From Symbiodinium natans (taxonomy: Eukaryota > Sar > Dinophyceae > Suessiales > Symbiodiniaceae), in the NCBI GenBank assembly GCA_905221605.1, contig CAJNDS010000280.1:62001-126000 (forward strand): DNA of 64,000 nt, given 5' to 3'. Position 1 is the first letter of the stretch, and each line of letters starts with the position of its first letter. Position numbers and translations under genes: made by a program. Below are positions 46,979 to 59,454 of this stretch, piece by piece. The notes under the pieces were generated by a model, which ran no database searches, was not told the DNA's origin, and worked only from the letters and a program-made list of their open reading frames with translations.

Positions 46979-47891
46979 CTACAGCGACGAGACCTGACAA
47001 AAGCAGCCTTGAAGCACGTACCCTCCGTCCCATACCTATCAAGCGGTCAAGCGAGTCTCAGTCCCTGCAGATGCTCCAGCTTGTGCAGGCAGCATGAAGC
47101 GAAAACTGATCCGAACACTGCAAGCTCCTAAACCTGTCCGTCCCCGATCCCTGGGACTTGACGTCTGAAAATGTCAATGTGCACAGCACACCGCACCCAT
47201 CCACACACGATAGAACGTTTGAAAACCTTCGAGCTTCGGATGCCCTGCCTCTCCGCATACCATCCAGCTTCTGACGTGGGTCTGGAGGGGCCTCAAACAT
47301 GTGGCGTGAGTGGAAGACAGACAGGCCGGCGAGCTACAGTAGCAGCAGTACGTACTCTGATGCATTGAAAACCATTCGCTGTCCCAGAAGCCTGGGCCTA
47401 ACCACGATTGTAGGCAGAAGGACGATCATTGCCATACCCAAAACCCTTGTAACCAGGATTGACACCAATCGCTGGGCATTTGTGCACTGGCAATGGCCAC
47501 TACACATGCAAAGTTGTGCACCAAAAACTCGAGACCCTACAAATCCCTGAATCCTCAAGAAGCACAGATGTTCTGGGAGGCAGGCATCGGCGTCGAGCCG
47601 AACTGGCGCCTCACCCACCAGATGGCAGAGCTGAGGGCATAAGGTATAGGGTGTCCGGGTTCCAGAATTTGAGCTCTGGCCGCAAATTGTTTGACAGCTC
47701 TGAGAGTAGAGGCTATGGTGTAACCGATCAGAGAAGGAGCTGCTTAGAAAAATGTGGCGGTGTCTCCTGCGGACGAGACCAGACAGGTGGATTCTCTCAA
47801 AAGGATGCCGGTCCTCACCTTCCCAAACATTGGAAACTGGGGATTGTCAGGCCTTCTGGCATCTATACACCCATGAAACATCCCCACCCGC

Positions 47892-47943
47892 GGCACGCAG
47901 GCACGGCACGCAGGCACGGCACGCAGGCACGGCACGCAGGCAC
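47892..47943. repeat. 13-nt tandem repeat, four copies
   Basis: The unit GGCACGCAGGCAC is repeated four times exactly and grades into CA-rich sequence. A CA run (47998-48020) and an AACG tetranucleotide run (48051-48066) follow. Frames across this region are artefacts. Confidence 0.9.
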
Positions 47944-48069
47944 GGCACACACGGCACGTACAGCACACACACAGCAAGCGCGGCATGCACAGCACACACA
48001 CACACACACACACACAGACACACACAGAGTCAGGGACCGAAACGCAGGGAACGAACGAACGAACGAAAC

Positions 48070-49990
48070 TTGAGAGCGTAAACGCAGGTGTGTGTGTGTG
48101 TGCTCATAGTGTCGGGAGCGTCTCGGTGTGTAGGCGTGGCCGTGAGGGCTGGACACAGCGATGCGTTTTGCACATGTTACGTCGGGAGCCTAGATGAGCC
48201 TAGGCTCAAAGCCCAAAGGCACCCCCCCCGTTCCGTAAGCTTTCGAAGGGCCAATCATTCTGCATGGATATTCGTATCTTACTGAACCCTCACCCTCACG
48301 AAGCAGTTTTACTCCCCAACTTGAGCAGGCCGGGTGCCAGGCGCTATCATTACGGAGGTCGGTGCCGCCAAGGAAGCGCTGGCACAAGAGCGCGGAGCTT
48401 TTGAGGGGCTGGGCACTGAGAGTCAAGAGGTCGGGAGGTCAGAGTGTTGATTTAGCACAATTGGTTTTTTGATGTTTTGTGGAAGCCCCAGCCCCACATC
48501 AAGAGCTCTGTACACACGAGCTGTTTGCCGTCATGTCAGGGAGCCTTCACCTACGGAGGGTTCAAGTTGAAGGGACGATCGCGCTGAATCATTGGACCAC
48601 CTTCTATTCGAACTGGTGTAAGGCGTAAGGCGTAGGGTTCAGCTTCGCCCTTGACCGGGCATATTGCAACAAACAAATTCGCATTGTCTCTTCAAGCCAA
48701 GCTACGCCCTTAAAGCATGCACCTCGCCTGCCCTTGAAGAAACCACGTTGGAACAAACCTGAGAACGGAAACTTCTGATCGCAATAGCCGGCTGAGAGGT
48801 TTCTCGGGCGTGAGCATGGTGATAATGTTCCTAAGCTTGATTTTGGCGGTAAAGGCTCTAAACCCCTCGTAAACCATACTATGGGGCCTAAACCGTAGGC
48901 GGAGACATGTAAGGCTTTTTCCGTCTCACAGCGCGTTGCGGTTCAGTCCAACTCTGCCCCCAGTTGGACCTCTCAACGACGGCTTTTGGAAGTGTGCTTC
49001 GTCCGAAGGAAAGACTTAACTAGAGAGAGACGCTTCATGAACTGTAGCAAAACATGGTCGGGGGTGTTTGGCCGACGTGTGCATACGGATTCAATGCCCT
49101 CATGATCGGGATGCAGCTCTGAGGGCTCGCATGTCTCCTTCCGTGCACTGGCTATATGGCCCAGTATGGCTATTTGGCCTCTCGCAACATTTCACTCGAA
49201 ACACCTTGCCAGATCTACGGTCACAAGAGCTGAGCGGAGTGTTTGACACGGATGCTCACAAGAAACATTGGAGGAGCATGTTGTCTAACCTGAGCTTTCC
49301 GAAACCCAACCCCCAAACCCTTGGCCTCCATCCTGAACCAGCTCTTACTTCTAGACCCCAAACCACCAACCCGAAGCCCAAACCCCATAATTCATCATCA
49401 AGACCCATAATTCATCTCTTCAACAAACCCCCTCCTCGCAGCGCAAGCGCCGGCCCCAATGGCCGAGGTGCACCCTGAGGAGCGCAGCACGACACACAAA
49501 ACGAGAGTCGGGCTCCGGGGGCAGCTGTGTGTCCATGATGGGGGATGTCCCCCCGCCCCCATTCGTGCCTCAAGAAGGCCTAACTGCCTAACTTGGGGCC
49601 AACATCTCATGGATCCAACAATGGCGAATGCTAAGGCATCGTTTTTGTTTCTTTGTGTTTCCGATGTCGACGAGCTCAGGATTAAGTGCACATCCGCCTT
49701 GAAGACTTTGCCAGGGGAACTGGAACGGGTGGAACTGGCTCGGCTGTCAAGTCGCCTGGGTGAATCATGTCAATGCGGCAGACAGCTACTGAAGCCCAAG
49801 AAGTCAGGACCCCTAAGCCACCCGATGGCCTTTCCAAGAGTAGCAGAGCACCCAACTAAGGTCGGGACAGGTGCTGCTCTCTGCAACCTCATGGCTCAAC
49901 TTCAGTCCCCGGCACGCCACTTCTCTAACACAAAGCAGTGAGGGATGGAAACACCACATGGCACTTGCATTTCAAGCCCAGACTCCCTGA
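48070..49990. other. No firmly supported gene
   Basis: A plus-strand ORF at 49459-49941 contains a coding-looking part (FLFLCVSDVDELRIKCTSAL). It opposes the strand of all supported genes and has no motif. Telomere-like CCCAAACCC patches occur near 49300-49390. Confidence 0.35.
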
Positions 49991-50034
49991 CTCAAGCACC
50001 TCAAGCACCCCACAACCATCCAACACCCTAAGCC

Positions 50035-50200
50035 TAAAATCGCTTGCGGCCCTAGCGATGATTGGCACACTTGGGCCACTTGGGCGCCGCACATGCTGCG
50101 ACGCGGGCGGCTCCTCAAATGGCGCCGTGGCGGCAGCCGGGAAATCGCGGAGGAACTGCCTGTTCAGCTCAAGGTTTGGAAGCCTTGACAAGGTGAAGCC
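50035..50200 (-). CDS. Possible exon, unknown protein
   Basis: A minus-strand frame reads LPNLELNRQFLRDFPAAAT, then APFEEPPASQHV. It looks coding and Pro/Ala-rich, like a linker. Boundaries are uncertain and the family is not recognised. Confidence 0.35.
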
Positions 50201-50299
50201 TCGACTCCATGGAAGACGAAGCACGCTCACGGCCCGAACTTGTCAGGCTTTTTGGGGCGAGGGTTCGAGGGAGGTGAAGTAGCCCCATTCTTTCGTTCA

Positions 50300-53200
50300 T
50301 TGTGCTGTGCATGTTGCGTTCCATATATAAAAGCGGGAACTCGGCGTGTCTGATGTACGTACAGTTCTTGCTATCGCGGTAGCCCTACTTGGTACATCTG
50401 CAAGCGACGTCAAGAAAATATCGAGCGCGCTTGCGTTGAACTCGCAGAGCCTTAGCTCAATAACTTCGTCAATAGCTATTTGAGTCTCAGGGCCGCAGAA
50501 AGAAACAAGCTAAACACCGAAGCCAGAAGTCAGACATCGCCTTGTAAGATCACAAGTGGCAAGCTGCCCGGGCTGCAGCGGCAAGTCACAAATCGGGCAG
50601 CGCCACCTGAACCATCTCAGACACAACAAACAACGCCGAACTCGGGTTCAGGGTTGCAGGTACTAGACAAGGAGAAACTCAAGCAAAACGCACCTGCGCT
50701 GAAAAGGCATCGCCGCCGCTGTGATGAGGAATGCTTCCAGCTCGAAGCACTGCAAATGCTGGCAGTGCATACCTGGCATAGCAGCACACAGCACAGAAGT
50801 CATGTGGATCGGAGGTCCGCCATCCCTGCGGCTGGTCCACACAACTCAAAACTTCTCCATCCCTGAGGTCGAGACCCCTGGCTGGTTCCGCGAGCCGTTC
50901 CTGCAGGCTCAGGGTCGAGACTGCTCCTCTGCTCATCTCGCTGCACTCTCGACAACCCTATAACCTCGTCTCTAACCATCGCAATCAGGAATAGCCTGCG
51001 TCAAAGGGCACCGCAGCGGTTGCTGCCAAGGTGTGTTGGATCGAACGCCAACCTCCGCGCATTCCGTGCCAAGGCATTAGAGGCACTTTTGGGTCTCCCA
51101 AACTTAAACACCAAAGCCGAAAGGAGAGCGTTAAAGTAAACCAAAAACCCGAAACGCCCAGCATACATTCGCATCGGCCTCAAGCATGCGACACTCTCCA
51201 CCTCTGTTCCCATCACACAGACTCAAGAATTCTAGTCGAAGCGAGATTTCATGTGCAACGCGCCGACAAGCCCCCTCGCCCCCCACCGCAGCCGAAAGCA
51301 TGGACCTGGAGGTTTGTGATGCTACGGGGTCCATTCGAATACTTAAAACCTCAGAGCCTTGGACACACACAGCACCCTGTAAACCCTGGATACTTACGGC
51401 TGATGCAACTCGTCGTCGTGGCACAGAACTGCCTCCCTTTTTCAAACTCGGTTTTCGCTTCTCGGGGCCTTCCGTTTTCATTTCTCTGTGCTTGAGTATG
51501 CTGCATGCTTCAAGTGCCACGCCTTACATCGCCGCTTGAACGAAATCAGAATTGCTTTGCAGCTACCGCCCACATTCAACTTTGATTCGCGAGCTGCTGC
51601 TGCCCACAACAGCAATATGAAGTGGCTTGATGTTGTTTGAGCAAAACTCGACATCGCAGCATGCAGCCAAACCCGAAACCCCCAGATCCTGTAAGCCCTA
51701 AGGGCCAACTTGAAAATGCAAGTTGCCAATTGCTGGTCCGCCCTGCCCCCCCGCCCCCGACACTGCCCACCCATTAAACGAGTCATGAATGCAGTTGCTC
51801 CCAACGGGGCCAGGGATATCTTAACGGATTCTTTGTGGGTTTTCTTGGGTTGGGCATTGCAGATGTAATCTGTGGCATTGCCTTTCGGTGGCAGATGTTC
51901 TCTGCGGGACGACCCCTGCAGTAGGGACTTTGTAGGGGCCACTGACCCCCATTCCCCCCCCCCTCCTGCAACCCCAAACACTGACAGGAGCCAGCCCCAG
52001 AATTCTGAAAGCACAGACCCCGCCTCGGCACTCCTCAAGCATGTTCTAGGGCAGCGACGAACCCCCGTCACATCCCAACTTCTGAAAAAAAGGTGGTTAG
52101 CAATCGCTCCGCCACATGCAAGGACATCTTGACCAAAGTGCCCCTCACATTTGGCCCTCAGAAGGTCGCGCACCAATCTTTCACCCCTTGGAGGCTCACG
52201 AGACCGACTCCTCAACCCTACTTACTTAAGTACAGAAGCCCCTAAACTACCCCGATTCCGACCCCGAACTAGACAAAGCTTTCACTGGCGGTCGACACGC
52301 AGTGCGTTTAATAACCTAGCCTTGCACCCTCAAGCCCAAGAACAAACCCCCGAACCGGTTTGAGCCCTAAGCCCGAACCTCCCTGCACATCTTTATAACA
52401 TCTTCTGATCTCAGACCCATGTGACCCCCCCCCCCCCCCCAAAAAAAAAAAAAACATTGTTTTAGGGCACTCCAGGGACACTCTGGGGTTGGGCACTGGC
52501 GGCGTTGGGCACTCCAGGGATGAGCGAGGAGTAGACCGGGTGAGGAGAAGAGTTCCGGGAGCTGAGTTCAAAATCTAACAACCCCACACCGAGGGTGGGG
52601 AAAAAAAAGGACGAGCTTCGAAGCCTCAGCTTGCCGCAGCTCAGCAAGCAACTTCCACGAGGCTCCTCGAGAGGGTGGCGCATAGGGCGAACGATCGAGT
52701 TCAAGCGTGAAGGGCCTACAGCGAAGTGCCATGCCCCAATGAAAAAAACGACCTGCAAAGCCCAAACCCTGAACCCTGATTTTGGCATCGCCCCTGCCTA
52801 CCGGAATGGCGGACCTGCGGCAAATGAGGGAAGGGCTTTCCTGTCAGGGTTTGTGCTTCAAATGATTCGGCTTCGGCCTTTTGCCATTGTGGTTTACGGG
52901 ACTTTGGCTTTGATGGTTTCTCCAACTCCCCGAACATGAAAGTCCGGAAACGAAACACGCGGGGCTGCGTAACTGCGTGCACTCCGGACAGCTGGAGCCG
53001 CAGGAAGTGGGCCCTCGACACCCACAGTACACCCTTACGGCCTGGGCGCTTACATCCAGACCTAATGCTGTCTTCTATGTTCACGGTGTGTGCTTCGTGT
53101 TGGTTGAAGCCCGAAATTCTGCATCTTGAATGCTTACGATGATGCATAGGCATCATAGGCTTGGGGCTTACATGGATGGAAAACAGCTCAGCCAAGCATT

Positions 53201-53900
53201 GGTTGCCCGCCTTTGCCGACACTCATCCAAAAGGTCGGCCACACTCCGCCTTCTAACATGAGCCGCCAAAACAATCAAGAAACTCCAGCATGAAGAACAC
53301 TTGCACATGCATGTGAGCCAAAAGACCCATCCGTCCGCAAATGCTGAAGTTGCGCCTCGGGCGGGTGACCAGTAGGCACAGCACGAAGTCCTTGGCATTT
53401 GCTGCGCCCGACATCCTCGGCAGCAAGCGGAAGAAAGCTGCGAGAGTGCACCTTGCGATGCAGACATGCCCCGTTGTTGAATTGCCTTTCGTCCTATGCA
53501 CGAAGCCATACCTACCTACTTACTACATATCTGCTTATTAGCCTTCTTGGCTGCAACATCACAAGCTACGACTCGTCACATTGCGTGAACGGGAAAGATT
53601 ATTAAATGAGTTCCAGTATCAACCTGGGCGGTGCCGCCCCAGCGAAAAGCTGAAAGACATGGCCGCCCGCCTGGGAGCAACAGTGCGTGATGGCGTGATG
53701 AGCTGCGGCTAGAGTGACACCCTGTCTCATGCAGCCGCAACTTGGACGTTGTCGAGGGGAAAGATCTCACTAGCCCTGCATGAGCACAAAGGCCAACTTC
53801 TAGTTTTCTAGCTGACAGGGATGCGCAACACTGTGTGGTTGCAAAATAGTGGATCGCATGACATGCTCCGTAGCTTGCAGTTACTACCTAACGAAGTTTC
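50300..53900. other. No supported gene
   Basis: Long overlapping frames exist on both strands (for example minus 51478-52215), but their composition is not coding-like and no domain appears. The stretch contains the C16A14 tract at 52425-52454 and many CCCAAAC/CCCTAAG motifs. Confidence 0.4.
52425..52454. repeat. C16-A14 double homopolymer
   Basis: Sixteen C are followed directly by fourteen A. The tract at 59426-59454 (T12 then G17) is the same arrangement on the other strand. Confidence 0.95.
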
Positions 53901-53905
53901 CCTGC

Positions 53906-54235
53906 CTTGTTGGGTGGCCGCAGCTTCAATGGCGAGTCTGGCCGCCTCTGGTCATCTGGAGGGTCCACGCGCACCAGCTCCACACCATCCAGAAGCACCC
54001 GCATGGAATGAGGCCAAAGGTGGCGCTCTGGTTGGCTCGCTAAAGCCATCCGCAACTCGACCTCTTCACCAGGACCCAATTGGGGCCAAGCCGAAAGCTC
54101 GAGCTCTGCAAAGCTGCCCACTCCAGAGCTGCTGGGTGCCAGCGGGGTCACTGCTAGCACGCGTGACGTAGGCTCCAAGGGGTTCATCTCCTTAAAGCTG
54201 CAGGCGCAAAGGCCATCCCTCCTGAAGCCACACAC
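53906..54235 (-). CDS. 110-codon exon, unknown protein with beta-rich segment
   Basis: The exon runs from a GAG|G acceptor (54235) to a GC donor (AAG|GCAGGG at 53906), exactly 110 codons with no stop. It begins VCGFRRDGLCACSF and later reads AELELSAWPQLGPGEEVELR and HSMRVLLDGVELVRVDPP. The second half looks like an immunoglobulin-like or arrestin-like beta-sandwich segment, although no family can be named. Codon composition is GC-rich like the SulP and PUL exons. The frame to its right in the same reading (Gly/Arg-rich) is less convincing and is left out. Confidence 0.5.
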
Positions 54236-55766
54236 CTCGCACACAACCACGGCAGCGTGGCGTGCCGGCACAACCTTGCCAACCTTGCCGCCCTTGCCCT
54301 GGTGGGCCCCTTGGTGTGCCCGCACATCCCGCACCGGCCGATGCCGCGCCCAGCGACGCTTCCGTCCAAAGCCCAGAGCTTGCAGGGAGCGCATCTCCCT
54401 ACCCGGCCAATGTTCTTCTTTGCTGTTACGTTGGTGATCGTTGGTGCTGATCGTTGGTGCTGATTTGCTCTTTCAAAATACAAGGCCTCCAACCTTGCAC
54501 GTTCAATGATCCCGACTCGGAACTTAAAGAGACTGCTCGAATTCATGAATTCATGAAACAGCACTACACACAAACTAATTGAGTATCTCCCCATGGCCCA
54601 TACCATCCATCACCATCTCATCACTACTGCGAAGCCAGTGCGGCTTCCTGGGAGCAGGGGCGCGGGAACGCGCGGTTTGCCACATGCACATGCAGCATTC
54701 TCAATAGGTGTTCTATTCGAGATATATCCCCCTGCACCAGTATATGATATCTGAATGACATTATAAGGCACGTGTCCGTACAGTGATATCATAAATATCC
54801 CAAGACGGTCGCACACTGGCAACTGAACTTCCAAGGCTCGAGTTCACACCACTTGCAATATGGTGTTACCCTGACCCAGTCGCCCTGTCGCACCAAAAAA
54901 GCCCTGCGATCATCCTGGAAACAACATTCGCTCACACCGTCTCTCGCACTGTGCGCCTTCTTCCCCTGGCTCTCGCTACTGCAGAAGCCCTGCGCGCAAA
55001 AAAACATAAACGCACACGCCTCAAGTAAGAGCTGCGATGCAAGCATTCAATTTCAGCAAAGCAGACTTGACACAACGCACACAGAAACCAGTGCAATCCC
55101 AGCGTGCAAGCAGCGGAAACGGCTGTTTGTCAAAAACAATGAAAAGGTCGTCAAAACCCCGCCTGGGTGCATCCTGGAATGTTCATGAACCTTTGCATTT
55201 CAAAAGTGGACATGCTCTCACGCAATCTTGAATTTGCGATTTGTTTTGCAACTCCCTGTATCCAAATGCCGTCAAATCCCAACACAACCTGAGATCGGAG
55301 CTCCTCAAACTCGTATGCCTTTCTATCCGGGCAGCATGACCTGCAAATTTCAGCTATAGAAAAAGATGCTGCCATAATGAAAACTGAGGTACAAGCCACC
55401 ATTTGGCAGTTTCATGAAAAATCGGGGCAGCCTGAAGCTCAGTCCGCACGTTCTGGGGACGATCGACATGTCTCTTCCGCACCTTGTGGTGCACGCACTC
55501 CTGTGGCGGCCTCAGGGCTCTCAGCGCAGCAACACATCCAAAATACTGATCACTGGTAAGTCTGGTGGAAGTCTGCTAAGCTTTCGGCCCGTCCGGATCA
55601 AACATTTTTTGACAGCCGAAGTTCTTACACCTGGCACGCAGCTACGCAAATGGCTGTCTGCAATCATGTCCTGCCAGCAACAATGCGGTATTGCCACCAA
55701 CCTGACTTTGCCATCTGCATTTTTGACCGCCTGAAGTCGAGGTGTAGCTATTTTTTGTCTGCCCTG

Positions 55767-55784
55767 CCCCCCCCCCCCCCCCCC
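55767..55784. repeat. Poly(C) tract, 18 nt, followed by AAAA
   Basis: An uninterrupted C run, again followed by A as in the 52425 tract. Confidence 0.95.
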
Positions 55785-56591
55785 AAAATATCAGTTGCGG
55801 CCGTCATCAACAGCAAGTCAAGCAATTCGCACAAAAAAAAATTGGCCTGTTTCGCGGTGGTTGTGCTGGGGGCTGCTGGAGTGCAGTGATAGCCCTGGCA
55901 GGATGCAAATCAATAAAAAATCAGGCAGGGCACAAGAGGGACTTTGGCCTTCTCAGGCTCTTGTCGTTTCGGTGCAGGCCTCAAGCAAGATAAGGCTGGT
56001 GATTGCAACCAACGCATGCCGCACTGTTACGTCACTGTTCCGGGTGTCCCACCCTTCCGAGTCTTTGCCTAAGAGGTAGCACTCGTCACCATTCCTCAGC
56101 GGTCCACTGCGCATGTATATCGAGCAGAATGGGGCTCTGAGGCTCTGAAGGCCCCCGCGACAGAGAGTCTCGCACTCTCTCTTCATTGTCGAGGTGAATC
56201 CCGCCAACCTCGCACTTTGGATTCATCTGGCATCGTTTGCTGCTGTGTCAAGGGCCCATGCTATTTTCAGATGCAGTTCGTCCGCTGAAAGTGGAGTCTC
56301 AGCATGCTTCCTCAGCTGTGCACATCAACATACAGGTAGGCATGCAAAGGTCGCCAGTGGCACGAACACATGCCATTTGCAGAATAGCATCTTGTTGTAG
56401 TGATCCACAAACAGCTTGACCACCTGACGTCAACACATGAGTGGCTTACTCAAAAATTCAGGCTGGCCAGCTCGCCTCCTTGTTGGCTCCGTTCACATAC
56501 TTCTGCGGCAGAGTAAGCCGGAGCGTCATGTAACGGTCCTATCGCTCACGGCGGCCCGTAGAGAAGTTGCACAACACAAGACGCGCCTCTG

Positions 56592-56633
56592 TATTATTAT
56601 TAATAATAATAATATGATTATTACTATTATTAT
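56592..56633. repeat. ATT/AAT-rich microsatellite
   Basis: Degenerate ATT and AAT triplets, self-complementary in part, so it can fold back. Confidence 0.85.
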
Positions 56634-57769
56634 GAAACTGCAACAACCTATCTCTCGTTGAAGCGGGGGCGCCTCCGTAGAAGCTTCCTTCCGCGCAGGG
56701 CAGGGTGCAGAAGGCTCCGAAACTCTTCGAAGCATTTCAAACGTCGTGCATTTACAGTCGCTTCAAACGGACTGAGCACGGCCTCAAACTTCAGCGTGAC
56801 TTTCATGGCTCACGGAACTTATGTTTTAACATTCAAAATTTGGGACGCCTGCAGCCAAAAGTTGCAGCGCAGGCCCGCTCAGTTGTGCTCAACTGTGCAA
56901 CTGTGCTGCCTTGTAAGCTTTGGCCAGTCACAGGAGAACTCAGCGCCGCGGAATGCAACTGTTGCACGGCCTTTCTTTTCGCCTCCGCTGGTGTCCTGTG
57001 TCCCGAAACCTTGCAGGGACCAAATCCTTCACGCTGTCATCGTCACAAAGCTGGCCTGTGCGAAGTGCTAGCAAACTGCTAGTGAGTGTTCAAGTATTAT
57101 CGCAGCTGTCGCAGCTCTAGCAGGGGCTGCTGGAGCACCAAGGCCGACCCATCTCTTTTGAGCTCACAAATCATCCAGTGCATCACACCTCAGTGCCAAG
57201 CTCTGGAACCTACGCTTGGAAGCTACGCAGCAATGCCGACTGCTGATTGGTGCTGGCAAAGAGTCTCATTTAATGCGAGCATCAGGCTTTGGACCTCACG
57301 TTGCGTGCCGCCTTTCTCTTTGTGACCATCAGGAACTGTACAGTGTGACCAATGAATGACGACCTACCGATTCGCGGGGCAATACTTTCATCGGCAATCA
57401 GGCAGGTATGCGCAAGGAGAGTCCGGTTGCAACTTTGTGTCTGTCTGTGTTAGGGCCAACTGTTAGGGCCTCCAGAATTCTGCATATTCTGACCACCTTT
57501 CGGCTCTGAACCCGGCTATGTGCTAAATGTATGAGCGGCTCTCCCACTGCTTCGTTCCTGCCTTCACGAGCCGAGGGCCTAACGCCACCGGCACTGTCGT
57601 CTCAGGAACACTAACCTCAGCCGCCGCCACGTCGCCCACGGTACCGAGCTGGTACGGGGCCAGGCCGCCTTCTGTCATTCGCAGGGCCGGGGCCGTCACT
57701 GCCGTCACCACTGGAGCCCGTAGGAGGATGCCATGCTGCTGGGAATGCCACACTGTCTGGACCACTCAG

Positions 57770-59025
57770 CTGGTCGTTGAAGATGGCTGCAGCGAGCAGC
57801 CGCAGCGGCGTCATAGGCTGCGCCTGCAGAACCGACTTGGCCTCGTCCACACCCCCGCCCATTGCCAGCAGGTTAGCAACTGCCCAGTTCAGCCGCTGAT
57901 CGCTTGGGCATCGCTTCAGTGCAAGTACCGACTTCTCTAGCAACGGGGCATGTGGAGCTCGTAGCCGTGCCTCTCTCAGGACGACAGATGCATTCAAGAG
58001 CATGGTGGCGGCAGCATCCCGTGCCTTGTCAAGGCTCTTCGGGACTTCCGAGACTTCCGAGACGGATACATCGGACCACAAGAGAGGCCAGACGGGTGCC
58101 TGCACCAGCTGTGCAACCACAGGAAGCAGTGCCTCCGCCAAGGACGTTTGGTGGAAACAGTTGGCCACGAGCTGCAGCGCTAGCATCAGGCAAGGCGGGC
58201 TCCGCGGGCTCCATGGGCTCCCAGAGACTGCGTCGACTTTGCAAAGGCTCGAGTCCAAAAGCAGCTCCAAAGCCTCCTGGGCCCCTGGCTCTGCACCCCC
58301 ACAGAGCTTCAGCCCCGCCAAGCGCCGGGCCAAGTCCAGAAACGCCACGCTGGACTCCGACGTCGCTGCGCGGATGATCTTGGCCAGGCCGGCAATGAGG
58401 CGCGGCCGGGGCACGGAGCCTTGTTGGCAGCTCCGGCACAAGGACTCCACCATCTCGGCTTCCCCACTTTCGCTGCCGTAGATCTTTTGAACAATGTCCA
58501 ATGCAATTTGCCGCATCTTCTCCGGACTGTCCCGGGGAAGGCAGATGTCAAGCTCAGAGTGCAGCGCTTTAGGGAAGCGCCCTGACAAGGAGTCGAGCTT
58601 CTGTTCGGCCAGCTTGGCCAAGCTCTTGGCCTTGTCAAGCGCAAGCTTGTGCAAAGCACCACCCTTCACCTCCTGCGGAGACAGTCGCGCAAGCGTGGAG
58701 CCATCCGGCTGAAGAAGCCGAACTTCGGGCTCACGCACACCTGCCCAGTCGGCAACAGCCGGGGAGGCGGCAAGGTCCACAGAAGCAAAGGCCATGCCAG
58801 CTGGTTGCGCCTCAGCCAGTCTTCGAAGGGCCTCCTGCTGCGCTTGCATGTGGGGGGCATACGCTCTCTGAAAGCTGCAGGCAATCACCATGTCTAGTGG
58901 ACAGCCCGCCAACAGTGCCGCCGCATCCTCGGTGGTCTGCACGTCCCAGATCAGATTCGAGGCCGTATCCTCGCTGCCGTGGGGGATGGCTGTTGCGGCT
59001 TGCGCAGCGCCCGTGAGCAAGTCGC
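57770..59025 (-). CDS. Thioredoxin-like plus PUL-domain protein (large exon)
   Basis: About 415 codons are open from a probable acceptor (CCAG|G at 59025) to a C-terminal exon end near 57770. Residues about 25-125 fit a thioredoxin-like fold without a CxxC pair (VIACSFQRAYAPH, then FASVDLAASPAVADWAG, and LLQPDGSTLARL). Residues about 170-410 are helical and match the PUL domain, clearest at LALQLVANCFHQTS and ARDAAATMLLNASVVLREA. PUL domains occur in PLAA/Doa1/Ufd3, which bind Cdc48/p97, and in PPPDE (DeSI-type) deubiquitinating or deSUMOylating proteins with a thioredoxin domain between. The order here fits that second arrangement, so a PPPDE domain may lie in exons above 59025. Open reading continues to 57617, but that part is low-complexity and may be intron. 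Confidence 0.7.
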
Positions 59026-59425
59026 CTGGAGTGAGCCGGTACCGATGCAGAGATTTCGGCCTCCAACGTCAATAGCTTGAATGAAAACCGAGCAATTACA
59101 TGAATATACACTATAAAACGTACTGTCGAACATGAATAATAACTAAAACATAAATACAACCAACAAACAACTAATGAGATAACGATATGTTCAGCAATCC
59201 AGCAGCCTTTGAAAGCTAAGCTAGTATGGCTGATCGAAGATATGGTCGAATGGTCGGTGTCTTCGGGCCGATTTAGCCAGGCAGCACTGGCCGGTCGCTC
59301 TGCGAAGTTGCAGTTTCCGTGGTTCCAGGCTCGCAAGCATAGCCGGCCTAACTCTGCAAGCAGAGGGTCCGATGGAGAAAAGAGTCTCAGCGTCTCCCTT
59401 TGGTCTCATGGTCTTTGGACGGTTA

Positions 59426-59454
59426 TTTTTTTTTTTTGGGGGGGGGGGGGGGGG
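59426..59454. repeat. T12-G17 double homopolymer
   Basis: Twelve T are followed by seventeen G; this is the reverse complement of a C-then-A tract like 52425-52454. Confidence 0.95.

Larger units (their letters stand above)
54240..57760. other. No firmly supported gene
   Basis: Simple sequences include C18 (55767-55784) and an ATT/AAT-rich tract (56592-56633). A minus-strand frame near 55990-56200 (CYLLGKDSEGWDTRNSDVT) may be an exon. Nothing else is recognisable. Confidence 0.35.

Noticed and set aside
47892-47943. CRISPR-like array
   Set aside because: The units are directly adjacent without spacers and the context is eukaryotic, so it is a minisatellite.
47459-48073. 204-codon plus-strand ORF with His/Thr-rich end
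   Set aside because: Its tail is the 13-nt tandem array and CA repeat, and the front part has no recognisable feature.
49459-49941. 160-codon plus-strand ORF
   Set aside because: Part of it looks coding, but the strand, the lack of motifs and the absence of a clear boundary leave it unsupported.
51478-52215. 245-codon minus-strand ORF
   Set aside because: No motif, non-coding-like composition and alternative overlapping frames. Kept as empty sequence.
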